Shown piece after piece: positions 35,995-42,460 of a stretch of DNA of 44,312 nucleotides. Each line of letters begins with the position of its first letter. The stretch's first letter is position 1. The DNA comes from a virus, in the IMG/VR virus record IMGVR_UViG_3300028553_000055, positions 1 to 44,312 of that record; one strand, 5' to 3'. Position numbers and translations under genes: made by a program. The notes beneath the pieces were generated by a model. That model searched no databases. It saw only the letters and a list, made by a program, of their open reading frames with translations, and was not told the origin of the DNA.

Positions 35995-36411
35995 TTATAC
36001 CGTGTGTTCTATTTGTACTCTAACACAATTTTGCGGTAAGTGATTTATGTGTCTGAAATTGTTGATGTAGCCCATGATGTTTGCACTGCCAATAGCATTT
36101 GCTGAATGGGTGTACACATCAACAACAGATTGTCCTTCCATCCACTGTTCAACCAACCATTTAGCACAATCATAGCCTGTTTTCTCAGTAATGCTGTTGT
36201 AGTCTAATGTATAGTTGTGATACACATTTTTATGCCATTCCTTCATTGCTGAGTCGCCTAGATCATGGTCTAATGAAATAAAATCGATATTTTCTAAACC
36301 AATTTCATTTACTTTGGCTATGAACTCATCATAGCTTCTTACGACAACCCAATTCTTTTCAACCGGGGTTCTAACGTCGTCTAAATAAATTTTAATTTTA
36401 TTGTCTGTCAT
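35995..36411 (-). CDS. cREC: cyclic-phosphate-processing receiver-like domain
   Basis: 138 residues in the receiver-like family tied to RNA repair: IYLDDVRTPVEKNWVVVRSY at the start, FISLDHDLGD in the centre (the family signature S-L-D-H-D-L-G), TGYDCAKWLVEQW, and HSANAIGSANIMGYINNFR at the end (usual H-S-x-N-x-x-G). These proteins are proposed to handle 2',3'-cyclic phosphate ends left by RNA breaks. Its position one small gene from the RNA ligase supports this. Confidence 0.8.
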   Translation of the reverse strand: MTDNKIKIYLDDVRTPVEKNWVVVRSYDEFIAKVNEIGLENIDFISLDHDLGDSAMKEWHKNVYHNYTLDYNSITEKTGYDCAKWLVEQWMEGQSVVDVYTHSANAIGSANIMGYINNFRHINHLPQNCVRVQIEHTV

Positions 36412-36484
36412 AATTCAAATATACATATAATGTTTTAAATAAAAAAGTAATTTGCAATAATCCTATAAATAAAGAACAGTTGGA

Positions 36485-36675
36485 TTATCCTTGTGAATAT
36501 CGAACAACGGCCCCACTGTACATCAATGGCTCTAATAGTTTAATATTAAAAGGCCTAGTAATCAGGTGATACCTATTCTTAGTCGGGATAACACTCATAA
36601 GCGGTTCATGGCCTGCTGCAGTTTGAAGTTCTTCAATTTTTGTTCACAGATTTTGTAATAGTCAGTCTTTTTCAT
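36485..36675 (-). pseudogene. Small gene with apparent one-base frameshift at an A run
   Basis: From the ATG at 36675 the frame reads MKKTDYYKICEQ and soon stops. One base added to the run of five A (36637-36641) joins it to a longer frame, KIEELQTAAGHEPLMSV and on to VVRYSQG, ending at 36485, for 63 residues. Either a broken gene, a homopolymer sequencing error, or a slip site. The 330-base gap between cREC and the cassette region holds nothing else I can see. Confidence 0.5.
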
Positions 36676-36739
36676 GTTATAAAGTATTAATAATCAGTCA
36701 GTTGCATAGAGTTGTTTATATATAATAGTTAGGTGCAAT

Positions 36740-37063
36740 TTAGCGACCACGTTTGACCCGATACTTTACTCTTTCAAGTGTTTTAATTTCATCTCTTTTT
36801 AATTTTTGGTAGTATTTATCATCCCAATCTTTTTTCATTGTCCAATTGACGCAGTTTGAAATCAATTGGCTAATATAAGTTTCATCGTAAGCGGTTGCAA
36901 TGCTTTTAAACTTTTCAATATCTGATAATGAAACAATTTCTTTATATTCTTGTGATAGTTCAATTATGTGTTCTATCATATAATTTGGGAAAAAATAAAC
37001 TGCACCTAACACGGTATTGGCAAAATTGCCAGCTTCATCGGTTATTTTAACTTCAATTTTCAT
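36740..37063 (-). CDS. Cassette gene: unknown protein
   Basis: 107 residues, alpha-helical, basic C-terminus (ERVKYRVKRGR). It is the last cassette of the array; GTTAGGT (36728-36734) lies just beyond its stop and reads as a perfect core on that side, but no paired arm follows. Confidence 0.65.
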   Translation of the reverse strand: MKIEVKITDEAGNFANTVLGAVYFFPNYMIEHIIELSQEYKEIVSLSDIEKFKSIATAYDETYISQLISNCVNWTMKKDWDDKYYQKLKRDEIKTLERVKYRVKRGR

Positions 37064-37101
37064 ATCAACTTTTGTTTAAATTTTGAACATTTGTTTTTCA
37101 A

Positions 37102-37134
37102 ATTGGCAACATCGCCAATACTTTTCCGTTAGCA
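37102..37134 (-). repeat. Weak attC-like site
   Basis: ATTGGC/GCCAAT arms (37102-37107 and 37114-37119) beside a GTTAGCA core (37128-37134) that includes the stop of the cassette gene. A second simple core-like TTTGAAC lies at 37082-37088. Too short to be sure. Confidence 0.35.
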
Positions 37135-37323
37135 AACATAAAGCCAACCATCCTCATCAACAGTTACCTTACATTTGCAGTTTATCCCACGAACACCTTC
37201 ATCTAATTTAATTGGATGTGATTTATTCCCGTTGTGGAATATAATTTCAACATAATATGCCGACCATAATCCATCATATTCGTTTGGTATAATCATTGGT
37301 TCTTTTTCTAAACTTTTTGCCAT
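37129..37323 (-). CDS. Cassette gene: unknown small protein
   Basis: 64 residues from MAKSLEKEPMIIPN at 37323. A longer frame from 37365 is rejected because its first 14 codons run through the palindrome arm. The protein has VEIIFHNGNKSHPIKLDE and a CKCKVTVDEDGWLYVC end. Function unknown. Confidence 0.6.
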   Translation of the reverse strand: MAKSLEKEPMIIPNEYDGLWSAYYVEIIFHNGNKSHPIKLDEGVRGINCKCKVTVDEDGWLYVC

Positions 37324-37335
37324 AATAATTACGTT

Positions 37336-37428
37336 TGCTAACAAGCAATATATGTAATTGCCCATTAAGGTTTATACTAATTTGTTAAGTTTCTACATGG
37401 CAACTACATATATTGCCAGACGTTATAG
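37336..37428 (-). repeat. attC-like site (strong palindrome)
   Basis: Arms GCAATATATGTAATTGCC (37345-37362) and GGCAACTACATATATTGC (37399-37416) pair with one mismatch. Outer cores are TGCTAAC and GTTATAG. The loop holds the repeated AAGTTTCTAC motif. This is the best example with arms shared with the site at 38905. Confidence 0.65.
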
Positions 37429-37713
37429 GTAATGCTGAACAAACATATCTACCTTTGCTTTACATTCATGTTTACCTAAAAACTTTTGATACCATACCAT
37501 TTGTTTAGTCTTTGTTTCAATCACAGCAATATCCATAATTAAACCTTCATCACTTCCGTATTCTAATGATTTAATCGCATCGTCAATAGTGTCGTGTTCA
37601 TTGTAACAAGTAACCCCGAATCTATCAAAAATTGAAACAAAAGCACTACCTATAACAACAGGTATATTTAATGCCTGTTTCTGCGCAGTTTTTAACATTT
37701 GTTTATTTTTCAT
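37423..37713 (-). CDS. Cassette gene: unknown protein
   Basis: 96 residues, alpha/beta (IPVVIGSAFVSIFDRFGVTC; DIAVIETKTKQMVWYQK). The stop codon falls inside the attC core at 37422-37428, as often happens in cassettes. Function unknown. Confidence 0.65.
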   Translation of the reverse strand: MKNKQMLKTAQKQALNIPVVIGSAFVSIFDRFGVTCYNEHDTIDDAIKSLEYGSDEGLIMDIAVIETKTKQMVWYQKFLGKHECKAKVDMFVQHYL

Positions 37714-37748
37714 ATTCTCTACTATTTTGAAAGTTTCTACTATTTAAT

Positions 37749-37825
37749 CAGGCACTAAATATACCTGCGACCGTTAGGCGAAAGCACTACCGAACTGCTA
37801 ATCCGATAGTGCCTGCCCGTTAAAT
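37749..37825 (-). repeat. attC-like site, atypical
   Basis: Perfect arms CAGGCACTA (37749-37757) and TAGTGCCTG (37807-37815), with GTTAGGC (37773-37779) inside and GTTAAAT (37819-37825) at the end. Both cores point the same way, unlike a standard site; it may be a composite of two. Confidence 0.5.
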
Positions 37826-38433
37826 TACTTTTTGTCATAGTATTTAAAAACCTTTTCAAGTTGTTTAGGGTCTTTCAATACCGTGTAGTAACATTCTCCA
37901 AAACCATCCTCAATGTAATGCATCCCTCTTTTTTCCGCATCATCTTTTGTAATCGGAACACGAACCACGTCAATATAAAATGTTTTTGGTTTAAATGGAA
38001 ATCTTGCATATTGGCTACTTCCAATCAGTTCAAAATCCTTATCGTCAATGTAAACTCTGCCTGTGAATGTGTCGTGTTCTTCTTCTCCTTTCCAAACAAT
38101 AGCATCATTATAGCTACATTTCCCGTTTTGGTATTTAAACAATCCGCCACATCTTGCATTTTGATACATTGGTTCACCCATCCACTCGGCAACATCAACC
38201 CACTCATTATCGTGTCCTGTTACATCACAAATAGGCTCTTGTAAGCACAATTTTTTTACCGATTGTGCAATGGCTGATGCTGTGTATGGTGCTGAACCAC
38301 CACTTTGTCCTGATTTACCAAATGCTTCACATAAAGCTAAGATTTCTTTAGCGAATGGTGTTACAATCGCATCTGGAACTGTTGCTGCAAGAATATCCAA
38401 CTCTTGCTTTGCAAATTTTTGTGTATTTGTCAT
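37825..38433 (-). CDS. Cassette gene: unknown protein
   Basis: 202 residues, the largest in the array. The N-terminal third is helical (AKQELDILAATVPDAIVTPF), then a beta-rich C-terminal part (DTFTGRVYIDDKDFELIGSS). I recall similar hypothetical proteins in phages but cannot give a function. Confidence 0.65.
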   Translation of the reverse strand: MTNTQKFAKQELDILAATVPDAIVTPFAKEILALCEAFGKSGQSGGSAPYTASAIAQSVKKLCLQEPICDVTGHDNEWVDVAEWMGEPMYQNARCGGLFKYQNGKCSYNDAIVWKGEEEHDTFTGRVYIDDKDFELIGSSQYARFPFKPKTFYIDVVRVPITKDDAEKRGMHYIEDGFGECYYTVLKDPKQLEKVFKYYDKK

Positions 38434-38499
38434 TTTATATATGCGGTTCGCCTTTACACCACAAGGTTTTTAAGTTTCTACTAATTTAACCGTGCCATC

Positions 38500-38631
38500 G
38501 CCTAACATGCGTTTGGCTCAATGGCGGGTTTAGTGGTTAATTCAACATCGTGCCTTGCATCGGCTTTGGTGGTAACTTGAAAGTTTTTCACTCCGAAGTC
38601 CACCACTGCGCCAAGCGCAAACACGTTATGT
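38500..38631 (-). repeat. attC-like site (132 bp)
   Basis: GCCTAAC (38500-38506) and GTTATGT (38625-38631) flank imperfect arms (ATGCGTTTGGCTCAATGGCGG against the complement of CCACCACTGCGCCAAGCGCA, with bulges). Inside is GGTGGTAACTTGAAAGTT, which recurs in the site at 39458. Length and G/C content of the arms fit large attC sites. Confidence 0.65.
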
Positions 38632-38639
38632 GTAATATT

Positions 38640-38849
38640 TTAATTTCCCACCGCACCTGTTTCACCAATAATCGGTGCATCTGGTCGTTCTCCACATTCT
38701 ATAATATTTTTTATTGTCGATTCTCCTTTCACCCCAATAACTTTATCACCATTTTGTAGTTCTTTTGCCTTTAGCCAACCTCGTTCAGTCAATAAAAAAT
38801 GTTCATCACTAAACAACCAGTTTCCGTTTACTTCAATAAATTTTTCCAT
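38640..38849 (-). CDS. Cassette gene: orphan Hint/intein-like small protein
   Basis: 69 residues. SDEHFLLTERGWLKAKELQN followed by GDKVIGV resembles the H-x-x-L-T-x-x-G-W...A-x-x-L...G-D segment of Hint (intein/hedgehog) domains. The usual N-terminal Cys and C-terminal His-Asn are absent, so no splicing is expected. Its attC begins about nine bases after the stop. Confidence 0.55.
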   Translation of the reverse strand: MEKFIEVNGNWLFSDEHFLLTERGWLKAKELQNGDKVIGVKGESTIKNIIECGERPDAPIIGETGAVGN

Positions 38850-38904
38850 TTTATTTCTATTTTTAAGTTAATATTTCCCACGCACAAAAAATTAAAATAC
38901 ATAC

Positions 38905-38998
38905 ACATAACAACAAATATATGTAAGTTTTTATTAAGTTATACGTAAATTTTAAGCATTTGTTACAAAAAACCTACATATATTTGCAACCGTTATAC
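38905..38998 (-). repeat. attC-like site (strong palindrome)
   Basis: Arms CAAATATATGTAAGTTTTT (38914-38932) and AAAAAACCTACATATATTTG (38967-38986) pair with one bulge. Cores ACATAAC and GTTATAC flank them. The AATATATGTA arm is shared with the site at 37336. Confidence 0.65.
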
Positions 38999-39005
38999 AA
39001 CATAA

Positions 39006-39344
39006 TTAAATCCAATCTTCTATAAATTGTTGTAATGTTTGTCCTTTTTTACTATATTCCTTATCAAAATCTTCGTAATAATTACCATCACCATCATCAC
39101 ACCATTCATAAAATTCTAATTTATATGTACCATCTTCTTGTGGTACAATTACCTTAGTTTTATTATCATCTTCATAATAATAAAGACCAGAATTTTTTGA
39201 ATTATCTTGTGTAAATCCGACACTTCGTAAGTATTCAATATCAGATTTTGATAATAACAAATTCCGTTGTATAACACCAGATATATTCAAGTTTTTATCT
39301 GTGTTCTGTTCAAATGTTTTCAAATGTTTAAGTTCCTTTTTCAT
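39006..39344 (-). CDS. Cassette gene with packaging-type leader
   Basis: 112 residues from the ATG at 39344 (MKKELKHLKTFEQNTDKN), a variant of the leader seen on phage-packaged proteins. The body is acidic (EWCDDGDGNYYEDFDKEYSK). A longer frame from 39398 is unlikely because it runs through an AT-rich leader. A leader of phage type on a cassette gene is notable. Confidence 0.6.
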   Translation of the reverse strand: MKKELKHLKTFEQNTDKNLNISGVIQRNLLLSKSDIEYLRSVGFTQDNSKNSGLYYYEDDNKTKVIVPQEDGTYKLEFYEWCDDGDGNYYEDFDKEYSKKGQTLQQFIEDWI

Positions 39345-39457
39345 ATTAAAGTTTATTTGTATATATAAATATTCAGAATTAAATTTTCCACCGCACATTT
39401 TTAAAAAGTTTTTATTCGTGTTTCAAATCAACATTCTACCTTAATAAACCGTACTGT

Positions 39458-39550
39458 GTATAACAAGGTGTATAAGAAAGTTTGCTATCAGCAGTAGTGG
39501 TAATTTGAAAATTCATCAAAGCAAACCTTCTCATACACCCAATCGTTACC
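39458..39550 (-). repeat. attC-like site (strong palindrome)
   Basis: Arms of 20 bases: 39467-39486 and 39520-39539 pair with two mismatches that are G-T pairs on the minus (bottom) strand. Cores GTATAAC (39458-39464) and GTTACC (39545-39550). This is the clearest site. Confidence 0.7.
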
Positions 39551-39557
39551 TGCAAGG

Positions 39558-39920
39558 CTACCTTGACACTCCGATAATAGCATCAGGATATTCTTTACAG
39601 GCTTCTAAATACTTTTCGACAAAAGGAACAAAATGTTCATACATTCCCCATACGTTAGGCGAGTTGAATTTTTCAAAATGTTCAGGTCTTGCTTTTAAAT
39701 CAGCTAATCCTTTTTCAAGCAATTCAACTATTTCACTCGCCTTTGTTTTGCCAATTTCTTCTGGTCGCCAAAGTGCTTCATAAATTCCTGCTTCACGTGC
39801 CATTTTACCTAAGTTATGGGTAATGTTTGCATCGTAAACAGTTTCTTCTTCTTCTGTTAATGTTTTGCCAGCATCGTAGCTAATCCATTTTTTTCGTGTT
39901 AAATAAACATCTAAACTCAT
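39558..39920 (-). CDS. Cassette gene: unknown protein
   Basis: 120 residues, starts MSLDVYLTRKKWISYDAG and is helical after residue 25. Proteins with this start are common in metagenomes as I recall. It is the first cassette; a half-site with CAGGTAAC lies upstream at 39959-39966. Confidence 0.65.
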   Translation of the reverse strand: MSLDVYLTRKKWISYDAGKTLTEEEETVYDANITHNLGKMAREAGIYEALWRPEEIGKTKASEIVELLEKGLADLKARPEHFEKFNSPNVWGMYEHFVPFVEKYLEACKEYPDAIIGVSR

Positions 39921-40020
39921 TTTGTTTCTTTTAAAGTTCCTACTGATAAACCGCCCAGCAGGTAACAGCGGTTTTGCGTCATTGAGGGTTTTTTGCTATC
40001 TATAACCATTTATACTAAAT

Positions 40021-40677
40021 TTATAATTTTTTCTCATGATGGTCTTGAGGCAGTGCAAGCTTTACAATAGGCCTATTTTTCATTAAAGATAATACTTCAT
40101 CTAGTGATATAGGTTTCATGTAATTGCCGTCTACTCCGACATCCATTGCTTTACCTGCTGCTATTCTCTTAGCAGCAGGTAAATGAACATGGCCATGTAA
40201 GTGTACTGCGTTATTGTTCATACCGTCCCAGCTGGCAATTGGAAAATGCATTAGTATAAAATTATACTGGTCCATTTCACCCTTTTTATAAGAACTCGGC
40301 CTTCTGACATCAAGATTAATATAGTGCTGTACGGATGAAAAAAGCCTGCGTACATCATCTTTATTTCTTTCAATATGATGATCGTGGTTGCCTAGGACAA
40401 GATGTATATTTTTACACACGATCTTATTTCTAAACTCTTTTATTTTTTCAAAACCACCAAATGACCAATCACCAAGATGTATTAGTATATCATTTTCACC
40501 GACAGCATCATTAATTGATTCAACGATTACAGAGTTCATGTGGTCCAGTGACTTAAAGTCACGTGTTACATCTTCTGCATTCTCCCACTTGGTAGTTGAT
40601 CTGCAAATATTGCTATGATTATAATGCGTATCGCTTGTAAACCAAAGATGTTGACCTTTTTCTAATAATAGTTTCAT
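40021..40677 (-). CDS. Calcineurin-like metallophosphoesterase (second)
   Basis: 218 residues with SDTHYNHSNI (residues 15-24), IHLGDWSFGG, LGNHDHH, LMHFP and LHGHVHL: the full set of metal blocks. This resembles phage-type phosphoesterases distinct from the copy at 33113. Substrate unknown; it could serve RNA repair with the Rnl5/cREC pair. Confidence 0.9.
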   Translation of the reverse strand: MKLLLEKGQHLWFTSDTHYNHSNICRSTTKWENAEDVTRDFKSLDHMNSVIVESINDAVGENDILIHLGDWSFGGFEKIKEFRNKIVCKNIHLVLGNHDHHIERNKDDVRRLFSSVQHYINLDVRRPSSYKKGEMDQYNFILMHFPIASWDGMNNNAVHLHGHVHLPAAKRIAAGKAMDVGVDGNYMKPISLDEVLSLMKNRPIVKLALPQDHHEKKL

Positions 40678-40837
40678 TTTTAAATATATGAGAGCATGTT
40701 TGGAACCAACTCAATTAATGTTGATTATGAGTTATAGGCCCTGTTAAATGCTATAGAGTAAATATAAGTAATGATTCTGACAATTAAAAGATTGTTGCAG
40801 TTTTTGGCTTGTCAGGTTGCAGAAATGTCGTTTAAGA

Positions 40838-41278
40838 TTAAGACATTGTAAGAAGGTATTGCAATTTATGTATAGATGCAATTATCTCTTCGATTATATT
40901 AATAATCTCTGTGTCGTTATTGAACACAGTAGTTTTGTAATTTTCAAAAACCTGAACATAGGTTTGGGCAAATTCATCGGGGTTAACCTGGTTTAAATCA
41001 AGAAATGTAACAGGCATGCCAAGTGTGCTAACTTTAAAACGGCCATATTTACCCATTATACTTTCCATTAAATTATCAAAGCTTAAAAGAAAGGCATCAT
41101 AAAAATCACCAAGGGCTTTGTGCATATCGCCAATTTCTGTTTGCCAGTGGAAAATATGAATTTGGTCTCTTAGACAAAGGCCGTATAATGCAAGCGTGCC
41201 TATTCTATTATCTTCAGTGTATTTAGCAGCTTCATTAATTGTATTTGCAAATGAATGATATGAGTTTACGTATGCCAT
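40838..41278 (-). CDS. Dps/ferritin-like small protein with packaging-type leader
   Basis: 146 residues. The leader MAYVNSYHSFANTINEAAKY precedes a helical bundle with LRDQIHIFHWQTEIGDMHKA and a following F-Y-D-A-F helix, as in Dps-type proteins (H-W-x-x-x-G...H-x-x-x-x-x-F...D). Dps proteins bind DNA and iron; here the metal residues are only partly kept. I think this is a phage DUF5856-type family but am not certain. The leader suggests it is packaged. Confidence 0.65.
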   Translation of the reverse strand: MAYVNSYHSFANTINEAAKYTEDNRIGTLALYGLCLRDQIHIFHWQTEIGDMHKALGDFYDAFLLSFDNLMESIMGKYGRFKVSTLGMPVTFLDLNQVNPDEFAQTYVQVFENYKTTVFNNDTEIINIIEEIIASIHKLQYLLTMS

Positions 41279-41309
41279 TGTTTAAATTTATTTAGTATAT
41301 TTATCGTTA

Positions 41310-41579
41310 TTATAATTTAGGTGTATCGCCGTTATTTTCATTTTTCTTTTTTCCATATACTTCTTGATACTTACCGGTAGTGGGCGAAGGCTTAAGAGCG
41401 CTTTTGCCTTTAGTGTCACCTGGCAATTCTTTATAAGCAGCAGGATCGTCATCGGGCATTTTGGCCTGTTTTTTCATCTGTGCCTTTTTTGCACTAATTG
41501 TAGACTTACTAAGACCCTTAAAATAGGGATCTTTTGACTCTTCAGATAACCAGTCGCTATATGATTTAACTAAACTCAT
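41310..41579 (-). CDS. Small basic protein with packaging-type leader
   Basis: 89 residues. Leader MSLVKSYSDWLSEESKDP, then a Lys-rich central tract (ISAKKAQMKKQAKMPDDDPA) and a Pro/Gly-rich tail. The AAYKELPGDTKGKS stretch recurs in large-phage small proteins. Coupled to the next gene by TAATG. Confidence 0.7.
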   Translation of the reverse strand: MSLVKSYSDWLSEESKDPYFKGLSKSTISAKKAQMKKQAKMPDDDPAAYKELPGDTKGKSALKPSPTTGKYQEVYGKKKNENNGDTPKL

Positions 41580-41875
41580 TATTTAGATTTGGGATTAAAA
41601 CCTTTTTCTCGTGCCTCTTTAGCAAGATCCTTGTCTGCACCTCCCCAAGTACCTTTTTTCCCAAGTACAAATGAATTTACTCTGGCGTATGCCCATTGTT
41701 CTTGTCCAGTACCAGGTTTGTGACCACTTTTCCAAGCCGCCATACCCCTGTCAAATACTTTACGTAAAATGCCAAGCGGCGCACCAGTTTCTTCACTTTT
41801 CTTTTTAAGGCCAGATTCAATAGAACTGTCGTATTTCTCGAAAATAAAATCTGAAAAGTTTTTAAAGTTTTTCAT
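41579..41875 (-). CDS. DUF5824-like protein with packaging-type leader
   Basis: 98 residues. Leader MKNFKNFSDFIFEKYDSS, then GLKKKSEETGAPLGILRKVF and DRGMAAWKSGHKPGTG, EQWAYARVNSF, TWGGADKDLA. This block is familiar from many phage proteins (DUF5824, from memory) of unknown role. The leader suggests head packaging. Confidence 0.75.
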   Translation of the reverse strand: MKNFKNFSDFIFEKYDSSIESGLKKKSEETGAPLGILRKVFDRGMAAWKSGHKPGTGQEQWAYARVNSFVLGKKGTWGGADKDLAKEAREKGFNPKSK

Positions 41876-41902
41876 AGAAGGTTTTGGTATATATCATAAA
41901 AA

Positions 41903-41925
41903 AGGTCTGGATAATATCCAGACCT
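41903..41925 (-). terminator. Rho-independent terminator
   Basis: Ten-base-pair perfect stem AGGTCTGGAT/ATCCAGACCT with three-base loop, followed on the minus strand by a T run. It is 24 bases past the stop of the membrane-anchored coiled-coil gene. Confidence 0.9.
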
Positions 41926-41948
41926 GAATTGAGTGAGTTCTTTTGTTT

Positions 41949-42326
41949 TTACGAGTTAAGTTGTTGTTGAACGTCTTTCTTTACAAACAGAGCATCCATG
42001 CGATTGGATATAGTCTGTATGCTTTTGTCTAGGCGACTGTCAATATATTGATGTGCCTTGTTCACCTCTTCTGCTAGTTCATCCCTGAGCCTGCAAGTAT
42101 CGGCAAATAATTCAGAAGCTGTCTTCTCTGCATCATTAATTATTACGGTAAATCTTTCGTCGAAAAATCGATGGTCTTCGTCTCTTATGATATTAAGCTT
42201 TTTTACTTCATCTTTTAAAAGATGTACTGACTGTGTAATCTTAAGCACTCCTATAAAAGCGTAGATTATCCCTATAAGGAACAGGCCACTAAGAGCACCT
42301 AAAACGAATGTTGAAATTGTTTCCAT
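41949..42326 (-). CDS. Membrane-anchored coiled-coil protein
   Basis: 125 residues: a hydrophobic span at about 6-28 (FVLGALSGLFLIGIIYAFIG) and a long charged helix to the end (SELFADTCRLRDELAEEVNK). The gene is enclosed by a 13-bp inverted repeat (41931-41943 and 42356-42368) and by a tRNA upstream and terminator downstream. Function unknown. Confidence 0.7.
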   Translation of the reverse strand: METISTFVLGALSGLFLIGIIYAFIGVLKITQSVHLLKDEVKKLNIIRDEDHRFFDERFTVIINDAEKTASELFADTCRLRDELAEEVNKAHQYIDSRLDKSIQTISNRMDALFVKKDVQQQLNS

Positions 42327-42368
42327 TTTTTCTAATTTATTTTTATTTTTATTTCAAAGAACTCACTC

Positions 42369-42458
42369 GACGGGATCCAGAGACTCGAACTCTAGACGAC
42401 ATGTTCGCATGTCAACTTACGCTTTAGTAAGCCGTGTATACCAATTCACCAATCCCGT
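42369..42458 (-). tRNA. Class II tRNA, anticodon unclear
   Basis: Acceptor ACGGGAT/ATCCCGT, D-stem GTG/CAC with TTGG loop, a six-bp variable arm GACATG/CATGTC with CGAA loop, and a T-arm TAGAG-TTCGAGT-CTCTG. The anticodon arm is CTTAC-TAAAGC-GTAAG, leaving a six-base loop (or eight if the closing C-G opens), so no standard anticodon can be assigned. No CCA is encoded. The long variable arm points to the Leu/Ser/Tyr class. Confidence 0.75.
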
Positions 42459-42460
42459 TA

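Larger units (their letters stand above)
36728..39966 (-). mobile_element. Integron-type gene-cassette array without an integrase
   Basis: Seven single-gene units lie in one direction, each followed on the minus strand by a non-coding stretch of about 50-200 bases with imperfect inverted repeats. Outer ends carry RYYYAAC/GTTRRRY-like cores: GTTAGGT, GTTAGCA, GTTATAG, GTTAAAT, GTTATGT/GCCTAAC, GTTATAC and GTTACC. Four spacers are clear long palindromes. This matches attC sites and the organisation called CALIN (attC clusters lacking an integrase). The genes differ in composition and function. No integron integrase is present in the window. Confidence 0.65.

Noticed and set aside
37861-38244. 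127-residue plus-strand frame in the cassette region
   Set aside because: It mirrors the 202-residue minus-strand gene and lacks any known motif.
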